Part shown: positions 14,831-23,672 of the stretch, in pieces
Position numbering within the stretch: the first letter of the stretch is position 1
Layout of the letters: each line of letters starts with the position of its first letter
Source of the DNA: an uncultured Ruminococcus sp.
GTDB lineage: Bacteria > Bacillota > Clostridia > Oscillospirales > Ruminococcaceae
DNA: 64,000 nucleotides
Direction: 5' to 3'
Assembly (NCBI GenBank): GCA_900318825.1
Contig: ONMB01000001.1
Coordinates: 62,001 to 126,000 of the forward strand
Position numbers and translations under genes: made by a program
Notes under the pieces: model-generated
Database searches by the model: none
Told to the model about the DNA's origin: nothing
What the model saw: only the letters and a program-made list of their open reading frames with translations

Positions 14831-17176
14831 TCAGCCAACTCCTATCATAAGTCCGATAAGCCTTACAATGAGTGCCGCAACCCACGCGATAGCACACTGC
14901 CATACCACGACGACAACTGCCCATTTAGTTCCGAGCTCACGCTTGACGGAAGCTATTGCTGCTACACAGGGTGTGTACAGCAGCGAGAATACCAGCATAC
15001 ACGCTGCCGCCAGCGATGACATATAGAGCTTTATACCGTCGCCGAAAAGTATCTCCATAGTCGAAACGACACTCTCCTTCGCCATAAATCCGCTGAACAG
15101 CGAAACGATTATGCGCCAGTCGCCGAGTCCGAGCGGTTCCATCATGGGTTCAAAGAAGCCTGCAACTCCGGCAAGGATACTGTCCTCGGCATCGTTAACC
15201 ATATTGAGATGCATATCGAAGCTCTGAAGAAACCACACAACGACTGTTGCTATGAGAATGACGGAAAACGCGCGCTGGAGGAAGTCCTTTGCCTTTTCCC
15301 AGAGGAGCTGAACGACGTTGCCGGTACTGGGCATACGGTAGTTCGGAAGCTCCATTACGAACGGAACAGGTTCGCCGCGGAAGATGGTATTCTTGTAGAC
15401 GAACGCCACGATTATTCCGGTCAGGATACCGAGGAGGTAGAGCCCTATCATTATGAGCGCACCTTGTCCGGGAAAGAAGGTGCTCACGAAAAAAGCGTAG
15501 ATAGGCAGTTTTGCGGTACAGCTCATAAACGGGGTGAGAAGAATGGTCATTTTTCGGTCACGCTCACTGGGAAGTGTCCGCGTCGCCATTATCGCCGGTA
15601 CGGAACAGCCGAAGCCTATAAGCATCGGAACTATGCTTCGTCCGGAAAGTCCGATCTTTCGCAGCAGCTTGTCCATAAAGAACGCCACTCGCGCGATGTA
15701 GCCGCTGTCCTCAAGGAGCGACAGGAAGAAGAACAGAGTCACTATTATCGGAAGGAAGCTGATAACGCTGCCTATTCCAGCAAAAATTCCGTCAATAACG
15801 AGGCTGTGGATAGCGCTGTTGACGTTGGCGTTCGTAAGCGCCTTGTCGGTGGCTTCTGTTAGAGCGTCAACGCCCTTTTCAAACAGCCCTTGCAGAAAAG
15901 CTCCGATGACGTTGAAGGTCAGCCAGAACACAAGTGCCATAATGCCGATAAACGCCGGTATTGCAGTATATTTACCGGTCAGGAAAGCGTCTATGCGGCG
16001 GCTCCGGATATGCTCGCGGCTCTCCTTCGGCTTGGTGACAGCCTGTGCGCACAGCTTGAGTATGAACGAAAAACGCATATCTGCTATGGCTGCGCTTCGG
16101 TCGAGACCGCGCTCCTTTTCGAGCTGAAGAACGATGTGCTCTGTGAGCTCCTCCTCGTTCTTGTCGATCGCGAGCTGCTTAATTATGAGGGGATCGCCCT
16201 CGATGACCTTGCTCGCAGCAAACCTCAGCGGAAGTCCCGAAAGCTCTGCGTGATCCTCGATCAGATGCTCCATACTGTGTATGCAGCGGTGTACCGCGCC
16301 GCCGTTCGATGACTTGTCGCAGAAGTCCTGATACAGCGGTTTTTCCTGATACTTCGCAACGTGCAGTGCGTGTTCCACAAGCTCGTCGATACCGGAATTC
16401 TTTGCCGCAGATATCGGCACGACCGGTACTCCGAGGAGCATTTCCATAGTGTTTATGTCCACACTGCCTCCGTTTGAGGTGAGCTCGTCCATCATATTCA
16501 GCGCAACGACCATCGGGATATCCATTTCGAGAAGCTGCATCGTGAGGTAGAGATTTCGCTCGATATTGGTCGCGTCGATGATGTTTATTATCGCGTGAGG
16601 CTTATCGTTCAGGACGAAATTTCGCGAAACTATCTCCTCGCTCGTGTACGGCGACATCGAGTAGATGCCCGGCAGGTCGGTTATGAGCGTATTCTGGTAG
16701 CCCTTTATCGCGCCGTCCTTGCGGTCAACGGTCACGCCCGGGAAGTTTCCGACGTGCTGCTTTGAACCGGTCAGCCTGTTGAACAAGGTCGTCTTGCCGC
16801 AGTTCTGGTTGCCGATGAGTGCAAACGTGAGGACTGTGTCGTCCGGAAGCGCCTTTCCGGAGCCCTTGGGGTGGAACTTTCCGCCCTCGCCGAGACCGGG
16901 GTGAGCTACCTTCTTTTTACCGGACTTCTTGTCCTCGGTAATGCTTGCCTTATCGACCTTTGTGACCTCTATCTTTTCAGCGTCGGCAAGCCGCAGCGTC
17001 AGCTCATAGCCATGCAGTCTAAGCTCCATTGGATCGCCCATCGGAGCATATTTCACGACGGTCATCTCAGTTCCCGGGAGCACTCCCATATCGAGAAAAT
17101 GCTGGCGGAGCGCTCCCTCACCGCACAGCTTTTCGACCTTTGCAGTTTCGCCGATCTTAATATCCTTCAGCGTCAT
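14831..17176 (-). CDS. feoB: Ferrous iron transporter, FeoA-FeoB fusion
   Basis: The protein has 781 residues. Residues 1-75 are a FeoA SH3-like domain (L-R-Q-H-F-L-D-M-G). A Lys-rich linker leads to the FeoB G domain with G1 G-N-Q-N-C-G-K-T-T near 118, G2 V-G-N-F-P-G-V-T, G3 D-L-P-G and G4 N-M-M-D, a helical GDI region, and the polytopic membrane domain from about 400 with the two gate repeats. It imports Fe2+ under anoxic conditions. The ATG at 17176 follows GGAGGTCTG. FeoA and FeoB are usually separate; fusion occurs in several anaerobes. No Fur box or iron riboswitch is evident in the 140 bases upstream. Confidence 0.93.
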   Translation of the reverse strand: MTLKDIKIGETAKVEKLCGEGALRQHFLDMGVLPGTEMTVVKYAPMGDPMELRLHGYELTLRLADAEKIEVTKVDKASITEDKKSGKKKVAHPGLGEGGKFHPKGSGKALPDDTVLTFALIGNQNCGKTTLFNRLTGSKQHVGNFPGVTVDRKDGAIKGYQNTLITDLPGIYSMSPYTSEEIVSRNFVLNDKPHAIINIIDATNIERNLYLTMQLLEMDIPMVVALNMMDELTSNGGSVDINTMEMLLGVPVVPISAAKNSGIDELVEHALHVAKYQEKPLYQDFCDKSSNGGAVHRCIHSMEHLIEDHAELSGLPLRFAASKVIEGDPLIIKQLAIDKNEEELTEHIVLQLEKERGLDRSAAIADMRFSFILKLCAQAVTKPKESREHIRSRRIDAFLTGKYTAIPAFIGIMALVFWLTFNVIGAFLQGLFEKGVDALTEATDKALTNANVNSAIHSLVIDGIFAGIGSVISFLPIIVTLFFFLSLLEDSGYIARVAFFMDKLLRKIGLSGRSIVPMLIGFGCSVPAIMATRTLPSERDRKMTILLTPFMSCTAKLPIYAFFVSTFFPGQGALIMIGLYLLGILTGIIVAFVYKNTIFRGEPVPFVMELPNYRMPSTGNVVQLLWEKAKDFLQRAFSVILIATVVVWFLQSFDMHLNMVNDAEDSILAGVAGFFEPMMEPLGLGDWRIIVSLFSGFMAKESVVSTMEILFGDGIKLYMSSLAAACMLVFSLLYTPCVAAIASVKRELGTKWAVVVVVWQCAIAWVAALIVRLIGLMIGVG

Positions 17177-17315
17177 TATAGTTACAGACCTCCTGTGATC
17201 CATATAAATGCCCATATCATTCCATTCTATATTATTTTAGCCCATTCGGACATTTTTGTCAACCCTGCCGCACTCCGGAAAATGTTCAAAATCATTGCCG
17301 AATGGGACAAAACAT

Positions 17316-17341
17316 AAAGAAAAGGCGCACTAATGTGCGCC
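17316..17341 (-). terminator. Terminator of the dockerin enzyme gene
   Basis: A 7-bp stem GGCGCAC/GTGCGCC (loop 4) followed by TTTTCTTT on the minus strand, 9 bases after the stop at 17351. Confidence 0.9.
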
Positions 17342-17350
17342 CTGTATATT

Positions 17351-20218
17351 TTATTTATCGACCGGGAAGCTCTTTATTCTGCCGAGAAGGAAGTCGTTCA
17401 GGAGCTTTACGTCCTTGATGTTGACAGCACCGTTGCCGTCGAGGTCAGCAGCTTCGATATTCTCGTCTGAACCGTTTGCAACTGCCTTTTTCAGGAGCAT
17501 CAGGTCGTAGACATCGAGCTTTCCGCTGCCGTCCATATCGCCGTGGATCACCTCAACATCGGGCTTTTCAGGCATATTCAGTCTCCACCAGTTCAGGTTG
17601 TAGAGATAGCCCTCGCCGCCCTTGAATACGAAGTAGAGGTCGTGAACGCCCTTGGTCTGCTGAATGGAGCATTTCTGTGTTCCCCACTTCTGCCAGCCGC
17701 CTGTTGACGCAACGTCCATAGAGCCGATGAGCTTGCCGTCGGGAGAATCAAGACGTACTTCAAGCGAAGCTGCCGCGCCGTTTGAGCCGATGCGGAAGTC
17801 TATGGAGTCAGCCTCGCCGTTTGCGAAGTCAACACCCTTGAAGCCGATGTAGTCGCCGTCCTCAATGTAGGCAACGTCGCTGCCGCCCTCGCTGCAATTC
17901 TCGGTCTTTATGCCGGACTGATAGTCACAGCTTTCAGCCTCGATGCCGGAAGCAGAACCGCTTACTCTGAGGATATGGCTGGATTTGCTGAGGACCTTTC
18001 CGCTCGCGTCAACGACGTAGATGCGGTACTCGCCCTCGTCAGCAGGAGTCTTGATCGTCTCGGCAGTACCGGAAGCCTTTGTCATAGAAGAACCTGCCTT
18101 GAAAGAAGAAGTTCCGTCGGGAGCTGCCCATACAGTGTTGCCTGCGCCGCCCTTGCGTATCGGGAGAGCACTGCCGCAGGAGGTCTGACAGCTTGCCGGG
18201 AAGACCTGATCCGCTTCGGATTTGAGCCATGTGGGAACAAGTCCGCTGTACTCGCCGGAAACACCTGATGCAAGACATATCTTGTACTGGGCAAGAGGCC
18301 ATACGTTGTCAGAAACAACGATAGGTGTATCAATATCGCTGTAAGGCGGATTTTTGCCCATTTTGTTTACAGTAGCGTATGTTCGCTTGATAGTGAGGTG
18401 GTGCTTGTCACCGTACTCCTCACAGTTTATCGTGTAGGTAACGTTGGGGCTTATTTCGAGAACATTGTCGTTCTCCTCGATGTAAGCAGTTCCCTCGTCG
18501 TTGTGAAGACCATAGGTCGGCTGCCACTGAGCTGCTGCCGGGATACCCTGAATGTAGTTCTCATTGATGACAGTTCCTTCCATCTGACCTATCGTGTAGA
18601 TACCGCCGCTGTCGTGCAGACGGTTGAGGCTGTTGATAACGCGGTTGTAGCATATCATATTGTTACGGCAGGTGGTGCTGTCCTTGAAGTTGCACCAGCC
18701 CCAGCCGAGGTGGATACCGTTATAGGCGGTCTTTTCGATAGTGTTCCTGAGTATCTTCACTGAGTCAACATAGTACGCGGTTATCGCTGCACAGCCGCCG
18801 AAGCCGTGTACAACGCTTATGTCATAGAGCATATTCTGCGAGATAAGGTTGTTCTTGCAGATGCCCTCGACGCCCTTGGGAAACTTCTCGTGGTTGTCCC
18901 AAGCAGCATCGCCTATGTAGATGTGCTGAGGGTGACCGACTGTGATACCGCTCGAAGTGATATCAGTGATGTAGTTGCCGGTAACGTTGGAGTTTATTAC
19001 ATCGTTTGACATTGAGAGACCGTCAGCGCCGGTGTGCTTGACAACGTTTCCGGTGAAATTTATGGAATCGCTGCTGGTTATGTTTACAGCAGCAGGAAGA
19101 GTGTCCGCCATTTCGTACTTCTTTTTGTGCCAGTTGGAGTCGGCATAAGCGATATATGTCTGAGCCGCCTGACAGGTAGTCTTACCGTGCGAACCGGCTA
19201 CGTCAGTGAGCTGGTAATCGGTATTCGCAAAGGTTATGCCGCTGAAATCAAGTCCGGAAACACGGTTTGAAGTGGACTCGCCCTTGACAACAAAGAGCTG
19301 GTCTGCAACAGGAGCTTCAACGTCTGCCTTGGACATATCCTCGCCCTGTCGCGGATAGTAGTAGAGCACCTTGGCAGTCTTGTCGAAGTAGAATTCACCC
19401 GGCTCGTCAACGAACGAGAAGGCATTATAAATGGTATGTGTGCCCTTGACAGCAAAGCCTGCGTTCCAGCCCGGAGTCTGGGCGATAGCACCGTAAGGCT
19501 GCTGGAGGAGCATTATCAGTGAACCGTTTTCATACTTCACATCGCGGGTGCAGACGATATTCTCATTCCACGTCGTGCCGTTGATTATCTCAAGGTCATC
19601 GAAATTCGAGGTTATACGCGGCACATCTGAGGCGTTGTAAACGATTCCGTCGGAAGCCTTGCCGGAGTCCCATGCCCAGTCAGCCTGTCCCTTTGTGATG
19701 TTGTACTGACCGTAGCCGTCCTTGGAATTCACCCTCACGCTGCCCATATTAGCACGTCTGTCGTTGACATAGAGGTTGCGGAGCTTATAGTCGCGGTCGA
19801 GCGGAGCCTTGTAGAGCTTGTCGTTGTACTTTTCCCAGCCGGTGACCTTTGTCGCACCGTTGATGACCGGAGTCTCGCCCTCGTAGGCACGGTAGCTTAT
19901 CCTGTAACCGTTTGTAGCAGAGTCGCGCGTGTCGAATTCTATCGGCTCTGTTATGCGGTAATCGCCGCCGCGCAGATATACGGTTATGTCGCCGGACATA
20001 TCCTTGTTGCATTCTCTTACAGCGTCACGGGCTTTTTCTATCGTCCTGAACGGAGAAGTCAGCGAACCGTCACCGCTGTCACTTCCGTCAGGAGAGACAT
20101 AGAAAACGGTCATACTGTTCTCAGCGGAGACAGTCCCGAAACACATCGCCGGTTCGATCGAGACGACCGCGCTTACGATGATCGCAGCGAGAGAATTGAT
20201 GCACCTTTTCAAATTCAT
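17351..20218 (-). CDS. Secreted right-handed beta-helix enzyme with CBM6 and type I dockerin
   Basis: The protein has 955 residues. A signal peptide (about 1-32) is followed by F-Y-V-S-P-D-G-S-D-S-G-D-G-S, the start of a parallel beta-helix domain reaching about 700; the opening resembles GH141 enzymes, but polysaccharide lyases and other beta-helix enzymes share it. A linker and small beta domain (about 700-780) precede a CBM6-like carbohydrate-binding module (about 782-885) and a C-terminal dockerin (about 893-950) with two Ca-binding segments, D-M-D-G-S-G-K-L-D-V-Y and D-L-D-G-N-G-A-V-N-I-K. It should attach to a cellulosome scaffoldin and act on hemicellulose or pectin. The ATG at 20218 follows GGGTGG. 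Confidence 0.9.
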   Translation of the reverse strand: MNLKRCINSLAAIIVSAVVSIEPAMCFGTVSAENSMTVFYVSPDGSDSGDGSLTSPFRTIEKARDAVRECNKDMSGDITVYLRGGDYRITEPIEFDTRDSATNGYRISYRAYEGETPVINGATKVTGWEKYNDKLYKAPLDRDYKLRNLYVNDRRANMGSVRVNSKDGYGQYNITKGQADWAWDSGKASDGIVYNASDVPRITSNFDDLEIINGTTWNENIVCTRDVKYENGSLIMLLQQPYGAIAQTPGWNAGFAVKGTHTIYNAFSFVDEPGEFYFDKTAKVLYYYPRQGEDMSKADVEAPVADQLFVVKGESTSNRVSGLDFSGITFANTDYQLTDVAGSHGKTTCQAAQTYIAYADSNWHKKKYEMADTLPAAVNITSSDSINFTGNVVKHTGADGLSMSNDVINSNVTGNYITDITSSGITVGHPQHIYIGDAAWDNHEKFPKGVEGICKNNLISQNMLYDISVVHGFGGCAAITAYYVDSVKILRNTIEKTAYNGIHLGWGWCNFKDSTTCRNNMICYNRVINSLNRLHDSGGIYTIGQMEGTVINENYIQGIPAAAQWQPTYGLHNDEGTAYIEENDNVLEISPNVTYTINCEEYGDKHHLTIKRTYATVNKMGKNPPYSDIDTPIVVSDNVWPLAQYKICLASGVSGEYSGLVPTWLKSEADQVFPASCQTSCGSALPIRKGGAGNTVWAAPDGTSSFKAGSSMTKASGTAETIKTPADEGEYRIYVVDASGKVLSKSSHILRVSGSASGIEAESCDYQSGIKTENCSEGGSDVAYIEDGDYIGFKGVDFANGEADSIDFRIGSNGAAASLEVRLDSPDGKLIGSMDVASTGGWQKWGTQKCSIQQTKGVHDLYFVFKGGEGYLYNLNWWRLNMPEKPDVEVIHGDMDGSGKLDVYDLMLLKKAVANGSDENIEAADLDGNGAVNIKDVKLLNDFLLGRIKSFPVDK

Positions 20219-20411
20219 TTTTACCACCCCTGTATTATTTATATTTTTCTTTGCCGTCAGTGCAAATAACTGTTTAAGAGCTCAAAGAGCACACTGCACC
20301 AATCTTATATACTATTTTACAACATTTTGTGAAATGTGCAACCCACTAAACAACGACTAAGGTGGACAAAACAAATATCTGTATCCACTGCTTCTGAAAA
20401 ACGTCAGGGCA

Positions 20412-20440
20412 TTGAAAAAAATCATGATATGTGGTATACT
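20412..20440 (+). promoter_or_regulatory. sigma-70-type promoter of hpt
   Basis: TTGAAA and TATACT separated by 17 bases; the start codon is 36 bases further. The remaining intergenic stretch 20219-20411 shows no gene. Confidence 0.8.
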
Positions 20441-20475
20441 GTATATATTACCTAAATACCACGAAACGGAGTGCT

Positions 20476-21027
20476 ATGATGAATATTAACGATTACAATG
20501 CCGGTATCAGGCGCATTGTCATCTCCGAGGAGGAGATACGTTCCGCGATCACTAAGGCAGGCGCAATGATATCCGAAAAATATAAGGGCGAACCCGTTCT
20601 GCTCGTGAGCGTTCTGAAAGGCGCTTTCATCTTCCTTGCCGACCTCGCAAGAGCTATCAGTATCCCCTGCGAAATAGGCTTCATGGAGGCAAAAAGCTAC
20701 TTTGCCGACACGAAGTCCTCCGGAAGCGTCGCTATTACCATGGACCTCAAACACGATGTCAGCAAGTACCACGTCATTATCGTCGAGGATATCATAGACA
20801 CCGGCAGAACTCTCAAAGAGATCGCCAAGATAATCAGTTCGCGCAAGCCACTCTCCCTCGAAATAGTCACCCTCCTCGACAAGCCCTCACGCCGCGTAGT
20901 CGAGCTCAATGCGGACTATTCCCTCTTCACTATCCCCGACTTATTCGTTATCGGCTACGGTCTCGATTTTGACGAATATTACCGCAACCTGCCGTATATC
21001 GCAGAGTTCAATGAAAGTCTGCTGTAA
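20476..21027 (+). CDS. hpt: Hypoxanthine phosphoribosyltransferase
   Basis: The protein has 183 residues, the usual length of the family. The PRPP-binding signature V-I-I-V-E-D-I-I-D-T-G-R-T-L lies near 105, and S-V-L-K-G-A-F-I-F near 43 forms the other phosphate loop. It salvages hypoxanthine or guanine to IMP or GMP. The ATG at 20476 follows AACGGAG; ATG at 20479 is equally possible. A longer in-frame start overlaps the promoter. Confidence 0.93.
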   Translation: MMNINDYNAGIRRIVISEEEIRSAITKAGAMISEKYKGEPVLLVSVLKGAFIFLADLARAISIPCEIGFMEAKSYFADTKSSGSVAITMDLKHDVSKYHVIIVEDIIDTGRTLKEIAKIISSRKPLSLEIVTLLDKPSRRVVELNADYSLFTIPDLFVIGYGLDFDEYYRNLPYIAEFNESLL

Positions 21028-21057
21028 GTCAGCATTTACGATCACAAAATACAAATA

Positions 21058-21088
21058 AACCTCCCACGGCAGAGCCATGGGAGGTTTT
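21058..21088 (+). terminator. Terminator of hpt, possibly bidirectional
   Basis: Stem CCTCCCA/TGGGAGG with an 11-base loop and TTTTATT. On the minus strand the same stem is followed by TTTATTTG, so it may also serve the convergent gene ending at 21090. Confidence 0.85.
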
Positions 21089-21089
21089 A

Positions 21090-21491
21090 TTAATAAGTAT
21101 CGTTGCCGAGAACGTCCAGATGCCGTCTGTAACGCTTCGGAATGTTGATGCCTACAAGATAGCCGATAGAATGAAGGAAGGTCGAAATAACCGTAAATCC
21201 GTCCTTATAGAAGGCTTCTATGCGCTTATCCTTGAATTGGATATTCTTGTAGTCCGGCGGACATATGAACGTCCAGTCCGCTCCGCTGCGGTCGAGAACT
21301 ATGCGGAAGAACTTGTCTATGTCGGTGTCCTTGAAACCTGCGTTCATCAGTAGAATGTGATGTTCCATGGCATCGTCTATCTGACTCATAATAGCAGTCT
21401 GACCGTCAAAGGATATGAGTACAAGCAGTGGCTCGTCTGCTGCCATAGCTTTGTTTACATCATCATCAGACGGGTATTTTATGAGGTCCAT
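21090..21491 (-). CDS. Hypothetical protein, copy 1 of a duplicated gene
   Basis: The protein has 133 residues; the family is not recognised. It is acidic and soluble, with a hydrophobic strand P-L-L-V-L-I-S-F-D-G and a basic C-terminus (K-R-Y-R-R-H-L-D-V-L). It is a close paralogue of the protein at 23215-23613: most positions are identical over the whole length. The ATG at 21491 follows AAGGAGCT. The serine recombinase gene lies between the two copies. It may belong to the host flank or to the prophage, depending on the attachment site. Confidence 0.75.
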   Translation of the reverse strand: MDLIKYPSDDDVNKAMAADEPLLVLISFDGQTAIMSQIDDAMEHHILLMNAGFKDTDIDKFFRIVLDRSGADWTFICPPDYKNIQFKDKRIEAFYKDGFTVISTFLHSIGYLVGINIPKRYRRHLDVLGNDTY

Positions 21492-21511
21492 TGTATCAGC
21501 TCCTTGCATTT

Positions 21512-21556
21512 TTAATTCCCGGGTTTGACTGAATTCTGAATATATACAGCCCTTAA
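21512..21556 (-). pseudogene. Remnant of the 3' end of a zinc-ribbon/OB-type protein gene
   Basis: On the minus strand this encodes R-A-V-Y-I-Q-N-S-V-K-P-G-N and a stop, matching the C-terminus of the protein at 23671-24243 (R-A-V-Y-I-Q-N-S-G-K-A-E-K). The likeness stops abruptly near 21556, at a 12-base sequence shared with the right prophage end. Confidence 0.6.
21543..21554. other. Candidate left attachment core (attL)
   Basis: TATACAGCCCTT also occurs at 57780-57791, just right of the prophage lysis genes. The two copies would delimit about 36.2 kb. The left copy coincides with the break in likeness of the gene remnant. Match length is short, so this remains a candidate. Confidence 0.3.
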
Positions 21557-21596
21557 TACTACCGTCAGCGAAAACAAAATAAGCCTTCCGTTAACA

Positions 21597-23084
21597 TTAA
21601 GCGCGAAACAAGCGCCAACGCGGAAGGCGGCACAGACACTGTGCTGGTGGAGCACACGGAACATTATCCGAACCCTTGCACTCAAAAGGCACTTCTGCCC
21701 TTTCAGGATCATTGCCGTCAACATCGAACAGTCTGAAATAGACAACAATGTATTTTTCGTAAAGGTCAATGCGGCTGATAACAGTGTCGATCAGAGCGGC
21801 AGTCGGAGTGGCGGTAAGGTTCTTGACGGCGGTCTCAAACATTTCCAGAGTGAACTTCGGAACACGTCCACGAAGCATTGCCTCACGGGCGAGAAGGTCA
21901 CTTTTTTGCGTTTCCAGTGTCTCAATGGTATTCTTTATCGTTTCAGAATTGATGCCGCTTAGGACGGCATTAATTGCGTTCTGGAGTTTCTTTCCTACTG
22001 ACTTCAATTCATTCTGAACAGCAGTCAGTTCAGAGGTATCGAGCATTTGTCTCCGGTACTCCTCAAAGGCAACCTTTGCAACAGTTTTCATCTTGTCGGA
22101 CTGCAAATAATTGTCGATCGTATTCAGCACTGCATCTTCCAGAGCCGGAGCACTTATACGTCCGAAGTGCTTACCGGGACAGTGATAATAAAAATAAGAC
22201 TTTCCCTGCTTTGAAGTACCGCTTGTTCCGCTCATACGCTCGCCGCATTCTCCGCAGTGCAGGACGCCTGAAAGCAGATAATCGTGAGTGTTTCTGTGAC
22301 GGCGCTTAGTCTGAGCCGCACTCAGCTTTTTCTTGACAGTGTTGAACAGCTCCTCGCTGATGATCTGAGGACACTCAGCGACCTCATCAACGCCCCTGAC
22401 TGTATATCTGCCGATGTATCTCTCATTGCTGAGAATACGACTGATACTGTTTTTATTATAGGCATTGCCGCGGCTCGTTTTCAGACCGGAATTGTTAAGC
22501 TCTCTGATGATCTCAGCAAATGTTCTGCCCGATGCATACATCCCGAAGATCTTTCTCACAATAGCAGCCTGATCTTCATTTATCTCCAGGCGTTTGTCAA
22601 CTCCGACACGATAGCCGAGAGCTACATTTCCACCTGTGGTCTTCCCTTTGATAACGTTCTCGCGCATTCCTCTCCTGATTTTCTGGGAAAGCTCTGCCGA
22701 GTAATACTCATTCATTGCTTCCAGCAGACCTTCCATAATTATGCCTTCGGGACTGTCCGTGATCTTCTCCATAGCCGACAACAGCCTGATGCCGTGCTGC
22801 TTGAGCTTTGCCTTGTAGACAGCGCTGTCGTACCTGTTCCGGGCGAAGCGGTCGAGCTTATATACAATAACGTAGTCGATGCCGAGGTGCTTGCAGTCTG
22901 CGATCATACGCTGGAACTGCGGTCTGTGGTCGGTAGTTCCGGAGATTGCACGGTCGATGTACTCCCCGGTAACAGTTATCCCCTCCCGCTCTGCAAACTC
23001 ATAGCAGGTGCGGAGCTGCCCCTCAATGCTCTGCTCGGTCTGACGCTCAGAGCTGTACCGGGCATAAATAATTGCTTGTTTCAT
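21597..23084 (-). CDS. Large serine recombinase (prophage integrase)
   Basis: The protein has 495 residues. The resolvase domain (1-150) has the Y-A-R-Y-S-S-E-R-Q motif with catalytic Ser11, and the arginine-rich K-L-D-R-F-A-R-N-R segment. A recombinase domain (about 160-265), a zinc ribbon (C-G-E-C-G near 277 and a later H-C-P) and a coiled coil (about 345-400) follow, the layout of phage integrases and large transposon recombinases. It cuts and joins short attP/attB sites through a phosphoserine intermediate. The ATG follows CAGGAGGAATG. It sits at the left prophage end, reading outward, and lies between duplicated genes. Confidence 0.93.
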   Translation of the reverse strand: MKQAIIYARYSSERQTEQSIEGQLRTCYEFAEREGITVTGEYIDRAISGTTDHRPQFQRMIADCKHLGIDYVIVYKLDRFARNRYDSAVYKAKLKQHGIRLLSAMEKITDSPEGIIMEGLLEAMNEYYSAELSQKIRRGMRENVIKGKTTGGNVALGYRVGVDKRLEINEDQAAIVRKIFGMYASGRTFAEIIRELNNSGLKTSRGNAYNKNSISRILSNERYIGRYTVRGVDEVAECPQIISEELFNTVKKKLSAAQTKRRHRNTHDYLLSGVLHCGECGERMSGTSGTSKQGKSYFYYHCPGKHFGRISAPALEDAVLNTIDNYLQSDKMKTVAKVAFEEYRRQMLDTSELTAVQNELKSVGKKLQNAINAVLSGINSETIKNTIETLETQKSDLLAREAMLRGRVPKFTLEMFETAVKNLTATPTAALIDTVISRIDLYEKYIVVYFRLFDVDGNDPERAEVPFECKGSDNVPCAPPAQCLCRLPRWRLFRA

Positions 23085-23103
23085 AGCATTCCTCCTGAAA
23101 TTA

Positions 23104-23132
23104 TTGACATTATTTCAAGGACGTGCTATAAT
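23104..23132 (+). promoter_or_regulatory. sigma-70-type promoter of a short non-coding transcript
   Basis: Consensus TTGACA and TATAAT exactly 17 bases apart, divergent from the recombinase gene. A terminator follows only about 35 bases after the predicted transcription start. Confidence 0.7.
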
Positions 23133-23164
23133 TACATTGCTGAGATGTGTGTTATAGCACGTCC
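23119..23164. repeat. Perfect 13-bp inverted repeat over the small-RNA promoter
   Basis: GGACGTGCTATAA (23119-23131) and its complement TTATAGCACGTCC (23152-23164) with a 20-base spacer. The left arm covers most of the -10 box. It may be an operator or a recombinase-binding site. Confidence 0.7.
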
Positions 23165-23205
23165 GTATCCCTCGCTGGTGTTGGCGCACCGGTGGGGGAT
23201 TTTTT
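23139..23205 (+). ncRNA. Candidate small RNA, about 67 nt
   Basis: Predicted to start about 7 bases after the TATAAT at 23127-23132 and to end in a 13-bp stem (23168-23180 with 23187-23199, G-T pairs allowed) and six T residues. No reading frame fits inside. It lies between the recombinase gene and the second copy of the duplicated gene, upstream of both on their other strand. Confidence 0.4.
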
Positions 23206-23214
23206 GTTATATTA

Positions 23215-23613
23215 CTATGTTTCACTGCTGAGAACGTCCAGATGACGCCTGTAACGCTTCGGGATATTTATACCTACAAGGTATCCGATAGAGTGCAGGA
23301 AGTTCGATATGACTGCAAAGCCGTCCTTGTAGAACGCCTCTATTTGCTTATCCTTGTACTGTATGCCCTTGTAGTCCGGCGGACAGATGAACGTCCAGTC
23401 TACACCGCTGCGGTCGAGCACGATACGAAAGAACTTGTCGATGTCGGTATCCTTGAAGCCGGCGTTCATCAGCAGGATATGGTGCTCCATTGCCTCGTCT
23501 ATCTGACTCATAATGGCAGTCTCACCGTCGAAGGATATGAGTACCAGCAGCGGCTCGTCTGCTGCCATTGCCTTGCTCACGGCTTCATCATTGGGGTATT
23601 TTATAAGATTAAT
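23215..23613 (-). CDS. Hypothetical protein, copy 2, with an ATT start
   Basis: It is a paralogue of the 21090-21491 protein, with most residues identical. The ATG of copy 1 is replaced by ATT at 23613, at the same distance from the AAAGGAG site. An in-frame TTG at 23631 overlaps that Shine-Dalgarno and is an unlikely start. So the gene is either read from ATT, as infC-type genes are, or poorly expressed. The function is unknown. It lies between the zinc-ribbon gene and the recombinase, all on one strand. Confidence 0.65.
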   Translation of the reverse strand: MNLIKYPNDEAVSKAMAADEPLLVLISFDGETAIMSQIDEAMEHHILLMNAGFKDTDIDKFFRIVLDRSGVDWTFICPPDYKGIQYKDKQIEAFYKDGFAVISNFLHSIGYLVGINIPKRYRRHLDVLSSET

Positions 23614-23635
23614 ATGGATCGCTCCTTTCAAGTTA

Positions 23636-23672
23636 TCCCTTGCGGTATTACCAGTACCGTTGGGGATTTTTT
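23636..23672 (+). terminator. Hairpin with T-run, similar to the small-RNA terminator
   Basis: Arms TCCCTTGCGGTA and TACCGTTGGGGA (one mismatch) with six T residues on the plus strand. It resembles the 23168-23205 hairpin in sequence. No strong plus-strand promoter is seen before it. On the minus strand it lies in the leader of copy 2. Confidence 0.5.

Noticed and set aside
18398..18763. Plus-strand open frame inside the dockerin enzyme gene
   Set aside because: Antisense to a clear signal-peptide/beta-helix/CBM/dockerin protein, with no ribosome site; it follows from the codon bias.
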